Source of the DNA: Fen-7 sp041494285
GTDB taxonomy: Archaea; Halobacteriota; Methanosarcinia; Methanotrichales; Methanotrichaceae
Length of the DNA: 29,969 bases
Assembly: GCA_041494285.1 (NCBI GenBank)
Contig: JBGQAL010000012.1
Location: 1 to 29,969 of the forward strand
Direction: 5' to 3'
The translations under genes were made by a program, and so were the position numbers. Shown one piece after another: positions 1 through 7,381 of the stretch (positions are counted from its first letter, which is position 1; each line of letters begins with the position of its first letter). The notes beneath the pieces were generated by a model, which searched no databases, was not told the origin of the DNA, and was given only the letters and a program-made list of their open reading frames with translations.

Positions 1-501
1 ATAGCTTAGTTGCTAGAAAATATTCAGCAAACTTTGAGCTTGAAATTGAAAAAATATCTAGTATTAAATTCACCCATAACGAGGCAAGGTCAATTTTTTT
101 CTAGCACCTCTTCCATAAAACGTTTTGCAAATTCTCTGGCTTCGTCGAAATCCTTCACTCGGCTTGATATGTCGAGATATGCTTCGTCCATGCCGCCTTG
201 TTCAAATTTATCCGCACGATTCTTAAGATCTTCATTACGCTATTGGATGCAGGGATATAGAGGTCAAAGTGTGGTCTAAGATAGACCAGTCTGGACATAG
301 CTTCCAAGCCCTTGATATTGGCGAGGTTGATCTGATGCCAAATTTCCTGGCTTCGTAGGAGGCACTGCTAACAACGCCTCGACCTTTGCCTTCTTTATGA
401 TCAGCCCCAACTACTACGGGCTTTCCTTTCAACTCTGGATGCTCTCTAACCTCTACTGAAGGAAAGACTGCATCCAGATCGACATGCAGAATAACTCGCA
501 T
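1..501 (-). pseudogene. dinB: Decayed DNA polymerase IV (Y-family, DinB), N-terminal part
   Basis: Reading leftward from an ATG at 501, the translation starts MRVILHVDLDAVFPSVEVRE and continues with LKGKPVVVGADHKEGKGRGV and SYEARKFGIRS, which are the N-terminal hallmarks of Y-family lesion-bypass polymerases (metal-binding Asp in HVDLDAVF). The frame is then lost near 280: another frame carries HFDLYIPASNSVMKILR and a third carries GGMDEAYLDISSRVKDFDEA, which contains the second catalytic acidic motif (DEAYLDIS). Similarity fades below about position 100, where stops appear. At least two frameshifts separate the pieces and the window cuts the rest, so this is a broken gene unless the shifts are sequencing errors. 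The family normally performs error-prone translesion synthesis. The intact first segment is only about 85 codons. Confidence 0.8.
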
Positions 502-566
502 TAACGAACTCTGTCGTGTTAGCCTCACGGATATTGCACTTCGACGCAACTTAACATGGGAAGACT

Positions 567-1229
567 TTACCAGATTAAAGGCAGCAAACGGTAATGCTTT
601 TCTTGACAGTATTCGTAGTAACCAGGCAAGTCCCTCAGCAGCACCTTTTCCTCGTTGATAATCCGCCATACCAGGATTGGAATATACAAGAGGAAGACAG
701 GTACAGTCCACCAAGATCCAAGTGCTACCGGCGTGAGCAGATACATGACCAAGAAGCCCAGGTACATAGGGTGGCGAATAATGGAATACGGACCTGTTGT
801 TATGACTTTTTGACCTTCCACAACCTCAATCGTGCGAGAAGCGTAGCTGTTCTCCTTAAAGACCCAGAGAATAAGACAGTAGCCAAGGAAAACTCCAGCA
901 TCAGCCGCGAGTACTAAAGAGGACGGGACTTGATTCAAATCGTGCAATCTAAGATCAATAGCGATGCCCAGAAATCCTGCAACAAAGACAGCAGTTCCTA
1001 GAAGGATGATAGTCCGTTGTTCTGCCTCTTTCTCATGAAACCTCATCCGCCGCTCTAGGAGTTCGGGATCTGCTTTCAGAAAATAGCTTATCGCCGCAAG
1101 CATTGGTACGACAAGAACTGCCCAGTAGAGCCAACCCTGCCAGTAATGAAGTGTCCCTGCCATGGAGAAGAGGACAACAGGAATTACGAGAGCTGCCAAT
1201 CCGAACCGGATTATTACCTGTCTCCTCAA
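567..1229 (-). CDS. Membrane methyltransferase of the ICMT/PEMT family
   Basis: 220 residues with hydrophobic segments at about 5-25, 30-50, 74-94, 106-124 and 155-185. The C-terminal half carries the family signature GPYSIIRHPMYLG (146-158), an acidic RIINEEKVLL element (189-198) and GYYEYCQEKHYR near the end. These elements form the S-adenosylmethionine pocket of isoprenylcysteine carboxyl methyltransferase-like and phospholipid methyltransferase-like integral membrane enzymes (PF04191 group). The substrate cannot be told from sequence. The start is a TTG at 1229, preceded by AGGT at a usual Shine-Dalgarno distance. No in-frame ATG lies upstream before a stop. It lies 134 bases downstream of a winged-helix gene on the same strand, with a 22-codon ORF between, and may be co-transcribed. 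Confidence 0.8.
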   Translation of the reverse strand: MRRQVIIRFGLAALVIPVVLFSMAGTLHYWQGWLYWAVLVVPMLAAISYFLKADPELLERRMRFHEKEAEQRTIILLGTAVFVAGFLGIAIDLRLHDLNQVPSSLVLAADAGVFLGYCLILWVFKENSYASRTIEVVEGQKVITTGPYSIIRHPMYLGFLVMYLLTPVALGSWWTVPVFLLYIPILVWRIINEEKVLLRDLPGYYEYCQEKHYRLLPLIW

Positions 1230-1278
1230 GGCTTTAAACCTCAGCGGCTCAATAGAACTTCCCTCCTCAAATTCGAAC

Positions 1279-1347
1279 TTATCTGCCGAACCTTAGCTTC
1301 TCGATTTCGCGGGCGATTCGCTCCTCTTCATAGGATAATCTGCCCAT
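1279..1347 (-). CDS. Possible 22-residue ORF between two genes
   Basis: A minus-strand ATG at 1347 opens a 22-codon frame (MGRLSYEEERIAREIEKLRF...) that lies 16 bases after the winged-helix gene and about 50 bases before the methyltransferase start. The composition is that of a charged amphipathic helix. No strong ribosome-binding site is visible. It could be a microprotein, the remnant of a larger gene, or chance. It is listed because it fills the gap between two probably co-transcribed genes. Confidence 0.2.
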   Translation of the reverse strand: MGRLSYEEERIAREIEKLRFGR

Positions 1348-1363
1348 AATCGCGAGATCTTTG

Positions 1364-1588
1364 CTATTGCCGTAATGAGAAGACCAATGCCCTTCCGCGC
1401 CTCTCAACAGTGACCTTGTTCTCTCGACCCAACCAGCCCAATGCACCATAGACCAATTCGCGTCTCAATCCTGTTACTTTCACTAAATTATCGATGTTGC
1501 TTGGACCATTCTTATTGAGTGCTTCCCATACAATTCCAGCTTTTGTGCCAAATACCGATTCTATTGTCATCTCAGTCACAGTGGACAC
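1364..1588 (-). CDS. Small winged helix-turn-helix protein (DUF2582-like)
   Basis: 74 residues forming essentially one winged-helix domain: GTKAGIVWEALNKNGP (helix 1), SNIDNLVKVTGL (helix 2), RRELVYGALGWLGRENKV (recognition helix) and VERRGRALVFSL (wing). The pattern matches the short winged-helix proteins grouped as DUF2582, which are common in methanogens and in some bacteria. It is probably DNA-binding but no target is known. An alternative start is the second Met at residue 7. It is first in a possible operon with the ICMT-like methyltransferase. The family assignment is by eye. Confidence 0.7.
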   Translation of the reverse strand: MSTVTEMTIESVFGTKAGIVWEALNKNGPSNIDNLVKVTGLRRELVYGALGWLGRENKVTVERRGRALVFSLRQ

Positions 1589-2137
1589 CAGTCTCAGCTC
1601 AGATATCTTTCTTAATTAGATAAATATGACGAGTATGCATTAACGACTAATGAGTTCTTGGATTCCTATGACCAAATCCTGGCAACTAGATGAAATGTAA
1701 TTCCATAAAATGTCAACAATTCCCCTATTATAAGATACTATTACTACAGGGGAAATGAGCACTTTTTAGGAAATCCTCCAGGCGGCAAAAGAGGAACTTC
1801 TGGTCTTCAAGCACGCCGTAGCCACAATAGAAATCGTGAAGAGCCAAGGGGATATCGATCCGATCTGATCTTTTCATTAAGAATCCTAATGTCAGCGGGC
1901 ATCTTTGCTAATGCTGAATCGATGGAGTATTTTCAGGCAGAATGGATGGATGGTAGATACCTGCATCTCATCGACGTTCAGGCGTGTACCTTCTTTTGGA
2001 TACGATCTTTCAGCTCTAGCTCAGCCGTGTCAGTAAAAGTTATATCACTAAAAAATGGTTGAATCTAGCCATACCAACCCTTTTCGGACTTAGATGTTGC
2101 TGATAAGGTCGATCCATTTATCCCGGTATTTAGATCT
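1589..2137. other. Gene-poor stretch of about 550 bases with one weak ORF
   Basis: No convincing gene. A plus-strand ATG at 1889 opens 57 codons to a stop at 2060-2062 (contains SMEYFQAEWMDGRYLHLIDV). A different plus frame around 1767-1868 reads EILQAAKEELLVFKHAVATI before a stop. Both look protein-like in composition but are too short and disjoint to name, so this may be an eroded gene. The left part (1600-1760) is AT-rich and would contain the promoter of the winged-helix gene on the minus strand. Confidence 0.4.
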
Positions 2138-2833
2138 TTAATCGCGGGTCAATTTGGAGAGTATCTTAGCCCAGTTGTTCTCGCAGATTATCCACCAGCC
2201 AAGAGTCTCCTTGGCCAGATCCCGTGCCGCCGGGCAGAAAGCGTCCACGGCCAGGTTGTACGGCATCTCCGGGAGAGGCGGGTGGAGGGGATATTTGGTG
2301 CAGGTGAGGGGCCGGATTTCGTATATCTGGCACTCCTTATTTTCTGCATCGTAGAAGGGGCAAGGTTGCCTAAGCACCCAGGCTTTTAGATCTTTGTCAT
2401 ATCGGCATTGAGATCTGAGTTTCTTTTTGGACCCAAGGCGCTCTGCAATCCTATCGAAGTCCTCCTTTTCCAGATAGAGTCCGGCTCCGGGAGTGAAGCA
2501 GCACCGACCGCACTGCTCGCATTTGAACCTTTCCCAGAATAGCTTAACTCCTTCCTCTGAATTCGGCTTGTCCGGATCTCTTGCAGGAAGTGGCAGGGCC
2601 ACGTCGAAGGGAACCTTTTCTCCTAGATCGATCTTCTCAAACTGCTCCTTCTTTTTCAGAACGGACCAGTGCGGACGCTGTTTTAGAAACTCGACGTGCA
2701 GTCCCTGACGCTTCTGATTGACGCAGGAGGAAGAGCAGAGCTGGTGGCAGAGCATGCGAATCCTCGAAAGCTGATCTGCATCGTTATTACTCATCCTTGG
2801 CATCCTTTTGACTTGCCTGATAATAAAATGCAC
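2138..2833 (-). CDS. YkgJ-family cysteine cluster protein
   Basis: 231 residues. The centre has CEQCGRCCFTPGAGLYLE, followed by CRYDKDLKAWVLRQPCPFY, a DAENKECQIYEIRPLTCTKY block and a later FCPAAR. This Cys-x2-Cys-x2-CC ... C-x(n)-RP-x2-C layout defines the YkgJ/PF03692 family, thought to bind a metal or Fe-S cluster; its biochemical role is largely unknown. The N-terminal 80 residues have an additional cluster of cysteines (CHQLCSSSC). The start is ambiguous: ATG at 2833, 2803 or 2794 are in frame. The last (MSNNDADQL) has AAAGG about 9 bases upstream and avoids a hydrophobic leader, so it is a good alternative. It is divergent from the coiled-coil gene at 2942. Confidence 0.75.
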   Translation of the reverse strand: MHFIIRQVKRMPRMSNNDADQLSRIRMLCHQLCSSSCVNQKRQGLHVEFLKQRPHWSVLKKKEQFEKIDLGEKVPFDVALPLPARDPDKPNSEEGVKLFWERFKCEQCGRCCFTPGAGLYLEKEDFDRIAERLGSKKKLRSQCRYDKDLKAWVLRQPCPFYDAENKECQIYEIRPLTCTKYPLHPPLPEMPYNLAVDAFCPAARDLAKETLGWWIICENNWAKILSKLTRD

Positions 2834-2941
2834 CCGTTATATCAATCATGAATCACTTTCGGCTCGCGTGGCTTTCCCTTATCATCTCTTGATTCACCTA
2901 CTCTTCTATTCAAAATCAGCTTCAAGAGTTAGGTGATTCGA

Positions 2942-3406
2942 ATGTCCAAGAACCCCGAATTCGCAAAGTACGCAGCAGATATTGCCAGATCTCAGGACTG
3001 CATTAGATCTGCAAACGAAGAGCTGATCAAGCTCTCTCAAAGGTTAGGTCGCATGTTGCCCAGACTGCAAAGGCTGGAGACTTCAGCAATCCTTTCCTGG
3101 TTTAACATTTACAACAAGATCAAGGACGGAGCTAACCGGGTCGGCGATGAGCTAACAACAATGAATAACGTCGAGCTGGTCAACCTAAATCCCGTTTTGC
3201 AGTCACAAGTAAGCTACTATCTTGGCCAGAAGTCCAGGTTCTACGCCAAGGTGGAGGTCATGGACGACATCTTGACCGGGATGATGGAGGATCTTCTCGA
3301 GAACGGCTCCTTTGAGGAATCCCAGAAAGAAGAAATTCGAGTGGCGTTAGACGGAACCATGGAGAAGAGCAGAAGAAAGATGGAAGCCATGCCGGCGCTG
3401 GCATAA
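2942..3406 (+). CDS. Hypothetical helical protein
   Basis: 154 residues from ATG 2942, chosen because AGGTGA at 2931-2936 sits 5 bases before it; a GTG three codons upstream is the only alternative. The sequence is predicted by eye to be almost all helical, with Leu/Ile heptads such as LIKLSQRLGRMLPRLQRLE near 30-48 and a second helical stretch at 95-150. It has a single Cys, no signal peptide and no membrane segment. I do not recognise the family. It stands alone between a divergent YkgJ gene and the convergent metal-transport operon. Confidence 0.7.
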   Translation: MSKNPEFAKYAADIARSQDCIRSANEELIKLSQRLGRMLPRLQRLETSAILSWFNIYNKIKDGANRVGDELTTMNNVELVNLNPVLQSQVSYYLGQKSRFYAKVEVMDDILTGMMEDLLENGSFEESQKEEIRVALDGTMEKSRRKMEAMPALA

Positions 3407-3462
3407 ATCCATCTTATTCTCTTCTAAACTTATTGATTATATTCCATATTCGGACATATCCC

Positions 3463-4758
3463 TTATTCCAAGAAATGGTGCGTCAGCTTCGTGACGTCGC
3501 GGTACCGGACCACTCCTGCCATCTTGTCATCTTCGTCAGTCACGGGCAGCGCTCGAAAGTCGTACCTGGAGAACATAGTCTCAGCCTCGCCCAATGTGCT
3601 CTCCTTCTTCAGCGAGATTACGTTCTTGACCATGATGTCCTTCAGGAGGGCCTTGTCGTCGGCCTTGAGCAGCTCCTTGACATCGATCACTCCCAGTAGT
3701 CTGTCATCCTCATCGACCACGTAAAAGTACATTATCTCATCTTTGTCCTTGGCCAGCTTTGGATAACCGTTCTGAGCCGACTCGACCGTTCCCTCAGGAG
3801 AGACCCTCAAATATTTCTCGGTGATTATGTTCTGGATGTTTTCCTGCTGCTTCTCAAGGATGGATTTTATCTTATCGATATTTTCATCGTCCATCAGCTT
3901 CATTATGGCGTTCTGATCCTCGAAAGTCAGTACAGAAAGAACGTCCGCCGCCTGGCCAGGGGTCATCATGTCTATCAGCCCTGCAACCTTCTCCTTCTTC
4001 AGGGAGGAGATTATCTCCCTCTGCATGTTCGGGCCTATCTCCTCAAGAGCATCCGAGGCCTGGTCGGCGTCAAGCTGATTGATGACCATTACCCTTTGCT
4101 CGTGGTCCAGATCCTCCAGGATCTCGACTAGATCCACGGGCGGAAGGTCGTTCAGCTTATCTTTCAGAATCTTCAGCTTTACGTTTCCTTTGAAACTGTC
4201 GATGTCGGAGGGTAGGGATTGGACATAGGACCAGGGTATGAGGGTATCCTCGCTTTTCTCGTGCCCCTTTTTAATCAGATTGGCAAAGGGACTGGTCTTC
4301 CTCTCAAAGATGTCAAGTCCCATCCTTCTAAATCGGGCATAGTCCGATGGGTCCACATCTGTGACGTACAGCTTGTTCTTCTTCAGCACCATCTTGATAT
4401 CGTACACAACTTCGACATCAGAATCTTCCATGTCGAGGATCTTCTTGTCAAGAATGAAGTCCTTCAGAAGCACCACTCCTTCGGGAATCTTGACGGCGAA
4501 CTTCTCGACGTCATCGACATCGATGGCGATCTCCTTTCCGTCGAACGCCCTGACCTTCTCCCAAGGCAACATCAGAGAGGGGTGGCCGAAAGGACGGCTG
4601 ATAACTAAATGCGTGACCTCAGCCACCTTATCCTTATCCAGGATAACCAGATCAGAAATCTTGCCTACCTTTTTTCCCTTGAGAATAACTTTTTCGTTGA
4701 GCACATCGCTCAAGAAATAGATGTTTTCCGGCAAGCTTGGCACGCCATCTTTTTCCAT
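3463..4758 (-). CDS. PRC-barrel / MgtE-N / CBS-pair regulatory protein
   Basis: 431 residues with no membrane segment. Order: a PRC-barrel-like domain (about 15-90, includes GKKVGKISDLVILDKDKVAE), a second barrel-like segment (about 93-170), a MgtE intracellular N domain of helical repeats (about 195-300: LVEILEDLDHEQRVMVINQL, then ALEEIGPNMQREIISSL, then DMMTPGQAADVLSVL), and two CBS motifs (about 312-430). In MgtE Mg2+ channels the N and CBS domains sense cytosolic Mg2+ and gate the pore. Here they occur without the MgtE membrane domain. The gene is third in an operon 15 bases behind a small membrane protein and an Nramp-type transporter, with GGAGGAGG just before its ATG. Inference: it gates or senses for that transporter. 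Confidence 0.85.
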   Translation of the reverse strand: MEKDGVPSLPENIYFLSDVLNEKVILKGKKVGKISDLVILDKDKVAEVTHLVISRPFGHPSLMLPWEKVRAFDGKEIAIDVDDVEKFAVKIPEGVVLLKDFILDKKILDMEDSDVEVVYDIKMVLKKNKLYVTDVDPSDYARFRRMGLDIFERKTSPFANLIKKGHEKSEDTLIPWSYVQSLPSDIDSFKGNVKLKILKDKLNDLPPVDLVEILEDLDHEQRVMVINQLDADQASDALEEIGPNMQREIISSLKKEKVAGLIDMMTPGQAADVLSVLTFEDQNAIMKLMDDENIDKIKSILEKQQENIQNIITEKYLRVSPEGTVESAQNGYPKLAKDKDEIMYFYVVDEDDRLLGVIDVKELLKADDKALLKDIMVKNVISLKKESTLGEAETMFSRYDFRALPVTDEDDKMAGVVRYRDVTKLTHHFLE

Positions 4759-4773
4759 ACTTCCTCCTCCGAT

Positions 4774-5004
4774 TTACCTAAAACTGACGACGGTGTAAAA
4801 CTTGTAAACCAATATAATCACCAACATTATGAGATAAAGCCTGAGGACCAAAAGGGAGACCTTTACCAGAGGCGTCATCTTAAGCCTGGGCTGGCTGTAC
4901 TTCTTGTTGATCTCCCTTATCTTTGCTGTCCATCTCTTGAATGTACGGCCCAACAGGCTCCCTTCTGATAGGTCGCTGTACTCACTGTACTCATCTTCGC
5001 TCAT
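4774..5004 (-). CDS. Small single-pass membrane protein of the transporter operon
   Basis: 76 residues: an acidic N-terminus (MSEDEYSEYSDLSEGSLLGR), a basic middle (FKRWTAKIREINKKYSQ) and one hydrophobic segment near 47-72 (VSLLVLRLYLIMLVIILVYK). Its ATG overlaps the stop codon of the Nramp gene in ATGA, so the two are translationally coupled, and the PRC/MgtE-N/CBS gene follows after 15 bases. I know no family. Position and topology suggest a small subunit or adaptor between transporter and cytosolic regulator. This is inference. Confidence 0.75.
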   Translation of the reverse strand: MSEDEYSEYSDLSEGSLLGRTFKRWTAKIREINKKYSQPRLKMTPLVKVSLLVLRLYLIMLVIILVYKFYTVVSFR

Positions 5005-6281
5005 TGATGGAACATCTCCGGGAAGAGGACGCTTATTGCGTATAGAGTTGATAGAACGACGATCATGGTCACAATGGATAAGCCAATTACGTTCTGAATA
5101 AACGTATTCTTATATTTTCCCATTAACTCTTCTTGGTTGAGCAACAATATCAAGAACACCAGAGCCGCAGGAAGGAGAGTGACGGCAATAACCTGAACGA
5201 ACAGGGTTATTAGGACAAGCGGGGCCCCTGGGATCAGTACAACTGTGCCTGCAACGACCAGGCTCAGGATATAGAACGCATAGAACATTGGGGCTTCTGA
5301 TATCTTGTTATTGATGGAATGAGCCCATCCAAACACCTCGCCCATAGCCCATGAGCTTGCCAGGGATATGCATATGGCCCCCAGCAATCCCGCATCGAAG
5401 AGCCCTATGGCTAATGCAGCGCCCACCAGTGGATAACTGCCGATGATGGCATGGGCCGCCTGGGCGGCGTTGCCTATATCGATGCCATTAGGTGGTTTGT
5501 ACAACAGTGTTCCAGTAAGTATCATGACGAATGCTGCTACGCAAACGACAAAGACGGATCCCATCAGGGTGTCCCATCTAGCAAAGGGGATGTCCTTCTC
5601 AGTTAATCCCTTGTCTACAACTGAGCTTTGGTGGAAGAATAGCATCCAGGGAGCGATGGTCGTTCCTATATTGGCCATCAAGAAGAAGAAGATCTCAGGG
5701 GTTAGTCCATTTGGGAAACTAGGCACAAAGGATCGTTGGATCGCTCCGAAATCGGGATGAAGCAGCAAAGTCGCAGGAATGTAAATCAGGTTCAGCCCGC
5801 AGAAGAGTAGGACTAATTTTTCCCAGGTCCAGTACCTCCCGTGCATGACGATGAGGATCATTAATATACAGACTCCTATCACCGTCACCACAGGCGGCAC
5901 CCCGAAGACGCTCATTGCTGCAGTCATCCCCACGAACTCAGAGATCAACGTCAGGAAATCCAAGAAACCTAAGTCCATCAGCGAGAACCAGCCCCAGAAT
6001 GGACCAAAAGCGTCGAATATCGCCTCGGCATGTCCTCGCTTGGTGACGGCTCCGAGTCTCACGCACATCTCTTGAACTGCGAAGGCTGCGGGGCCAAGCA
6101 ATATTATAAACCAGATTAGATTGAAGCCGAATTTAGCTCCTGTTGCTGCATAGGTGGTGATCCCACCGGCATCGTTGTCTGCCACCATCACGATTATGCC
6201 CGGTCCGGCAAGAGCCAGGTACAAACTAAGCCACTTTACAAACCTGCGATACTTATAGAAAAAATTGGCCCCTAACTGCAT
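5001..6281 (-). CDS. Nramp-family divalent metal transporter, probable Mg2+ branch
   Basis: 426 residues with about 11 hydrophobic segments; the overall Nramp (SLC11) pattern is clear from GPGIIVMVADNDAGGITTYA in helix 1 and NIGTTIAPWMLFFHQSS in helix 6. Aligned with canonical Nramp proteins, the helix-1 DPGN metal motif becomes DAGG (37-40: Asp kept, Asn lost). The helix-6 Met-Pro-His becomes Ala-Pro-Trp (210-212), so the soft-metal-selective Met is absent. Loss of that Met is known for Nramp-related Mg2+ transporters. The operon partner with MgtE-N/CBS Mg2+-sensing domains supports Mg2+ as substrate. Start at ATG 6281, with AGGAG at 6291-6295 and a TATA-like box at 6312-6319. Metal specificity is inferred, not shown. 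Confidence 0.85.
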   Translation of the reverse strand: MQLGANFFYKYRRFVKWLSLYLALAGPGIIVMVADNDAGGITTYAATGAKFGFNLIWFIILLGPAAFAVQEMCVRLGAVTKRGHAEAIFDAFGPFWGWFSLMDLGFLDFLTLISEFVGMTAAMSVFGVPPVVTVIGVCILMILIVMHGRYWTWEKLVLLFCGLNLIYIPATLLLHPDFGAIQRSFVPSFPNGLTPEIFFFLMANIGTTIAPWMLFFHQSSVVDKGLTEKDIPFARWDTLMGSVFVVCVAAFVMILTGTLLYKPPNGIDIGNAAQAAHAIIGSYPLVGAALAIGLFDAGLLGAICISLASSWAMGEVFGWAHSINNKISEAPMFYAFYILSLVVAGTVVLIPGAPLVLITLFVQVIAVTLLPAALVFLILLLNQEELMGKYKNTFIQNVIGLSIVTMIVVLSTLYAISVLFPEMFHQ

Positions 6282-6290
6282 ATGTCAAAA

Positions 6291-6319
6291 CTCCTGGAGA
6301 TAGTTGCCGATCTTTATAG
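6291..6319 (-). promoter_or_regulatory. TATA-like box and ribosome-binding site of the Nramp operon
   Basis: On the minus strand CTATAAAG (6312-6319) lies about 30 bases before the ATG at 6281 and AGGAG (6291-6295) lies 9 bases before it. The spacing fits an archaeal promoter with a very short leader, leaving little room for a leader riboswitch. Confidence 0.5.
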
Positions 6320-6600
6320 AGCTTGAGCGCCTCGCTGCCACGCGCATTTCTGTAACAGGCGAGCTTCTCTACTATCGCCGCCTAGATGGCGAATTGGGCA
6401 TCTGGATATCTGCGCCGGAGATTTCTTAGGACCTTGGCCCTTACAGTCCGCTGGTTGAGCTTTAAACGTCGACATACACTGCTCCATCAGTTAATTGGGA
6501 ACTCGCCTTCCCTGGAGTTACTTCTTCGAAGCCCGGTTGTAATCTTCTGTTATATAATGCTATCCTTCATGGTTTATTAAACATTTAGCATTTCGGCAAC
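6320..6600. other. Intergenic region between divergent Nramp operon and Lrp gene
   Basis: About 280 bases with no supported gene. A 64-codon plus-strand frame here (6386-6580) has an unnatural Arg/Leu-rich composition and is not accepted. The right end becomes AT-rich toward the Lrp promoter. No clear inverted repeat was found by eye. Confidence 0.4.
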
Positions 6601-6610
6601 TTTTATATAG
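6601..6610 (+). promoter_or_regulatory. TATA box of the Lrp-family regulator gene
   Basis: TTTTATATAG at 6601-6610, in an AT-rich context, about 56 bases before the ATG at 6666. Transcription would start near 6635, giving a leader of about 30 bases. Confidence 0.5.
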
Positions 6611-6665
6611 TATCTTGGTAAAACACCAATAATCAGGATATATTGTTGGAGAAAACCAGATAATC

Positions 6666-7124
6666 ATGGTTCATAAACCGGACTTGGACGAGGTCGATTT
6701 GGCCATTCTTAGAAATCTCAGGGAGAACTCGAGGATACATCTTCAGGAGATATCTGAAATCACAGGCATACCGGATGCAACCATACAGTTTAGGCTGAAA
6801 CGCATGATGATCAATGAGGTCATAGACAAGTTCACCATCATGGTCAACTCGAGCGCAACAGGATACGTCGTGACAGCCATTATGCTCGTACAGACGAATA
6901 CTGAAAAACACGACGAGGCCAAAGCTGCTCTTGCTACAATCCCAGAGATTTCAGAGGTCTACAGCGTCCTGGGGGAGTACGATCTTTTTATAAAGATCTG
7001 GTCTAAAAGCCTTGAGGAGCTCAATCAGATTATAAACGATAAAGTAAGATCAATAGATGGCGTGGAGGATCTTCTGGAGATTGTTGTCGTGGAGAGGGTG
7101 AAAGAAGAAACGCCTCCTGTTTAA
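6666..7124 (+). CDS. Lrp/AsnC-family transcriptional regulator
   Basis: 152 residues. N-terminal helix-turn-helix at about 6-55 (LDEVDLAILRNLRENSRIHL, ISEITGIPDATIQFRLKRM) followed by a RAM/AsnC ligand-binding domain at about 68-145 (GYVVTAIMLVQTN, VYSVLGEYDLFIKIWSKSLE, IDGVEDLLEIVVVERVKEE). Length and layout are normal for the family; these proteins form octamer-like assemblies that bind DNA and often amino acids. It is divergent from the Nramp operon across a roughly 380-base spacer, so it could act on that operon or on itself. The ligand is not predictable. Confidence 0.88.
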   Translation: MVHKPDLDEVDLAILRNLRENSRIHLQEISEITGIPDATIQFRLKRMMINEVIDKFTIMVNSSATGYVVTAIMLVQTNTEKHDEAKAALATIPEISEVYSVLGEYDLFIKIWSKSLEELNQIINDKVRSIDGVEDLLEIVVVERVKEETPPV

Positions 7125-7239
7125 GTGAAGGATAGTTTCTACTTAACCAGAACACCCAGGATCCATTAATCAGTTTCATCTGATGATCGTGACGCTTTAT
7201 CACACTTATTTATGTTGTCAAGATGGCAGATGAAGTAAT

Positions 7240-7276
7240 GGTCACCGGCAAACTTGAGTTTCTATTATTGGTGACC
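7240..7276. promoter_or_regulatory. Pair of GGTNACC sites upstream of the secreted protein gene
   Basis: GGTCACC (7240-7246) and GGTGACC (7270-7276) are exact reverse complements, and each is itself a GGTNACC palindrome. Their centres are 30 bases apart, close to three helical turns, and they lie about 65-100 bases before the TATA-like box at 7341. This spacing suits a looped or cooperative operator. It could also form a weak 7-bp hairpin with a 23-base loop. Confidence 0.35.
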
Positions 7277-7340
7277 GCTGATTGCTGAAAATAAGTGGGT
7301 TAAATTTGCAAAATTGAGATGCTATTGCGGCGAAAATGTT

Positions 7341-7350
7341 CATATATAAG
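7341..7350 (+). promoter_or_regulatory. TATA box of the secreted protein gene
   Basis: CATATATAAG at 7341-7350, about 35 bases before the ATG at 7382. GGTGA at 7370-7374 lies 7 bases before that ATG. Confidence 0.5.
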
Positions 7351-7381
7351 AATGTACAAAGTCGCCCTTGGTGACATTGTG

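Noticed and set aside
4219..4608. Plus-strand ORFs of 119-129 codons over the MgtE-N/CBS gene
   Set aside because: They are antisense shadows of a well-supported gene.
6386..6580. 64-codon plus-strand ORF upstream of the Lrp gene
   Set aside because: Arg/Leu-rich with no motif and no ribosome-binding site, in a promoter-bearing spacer.
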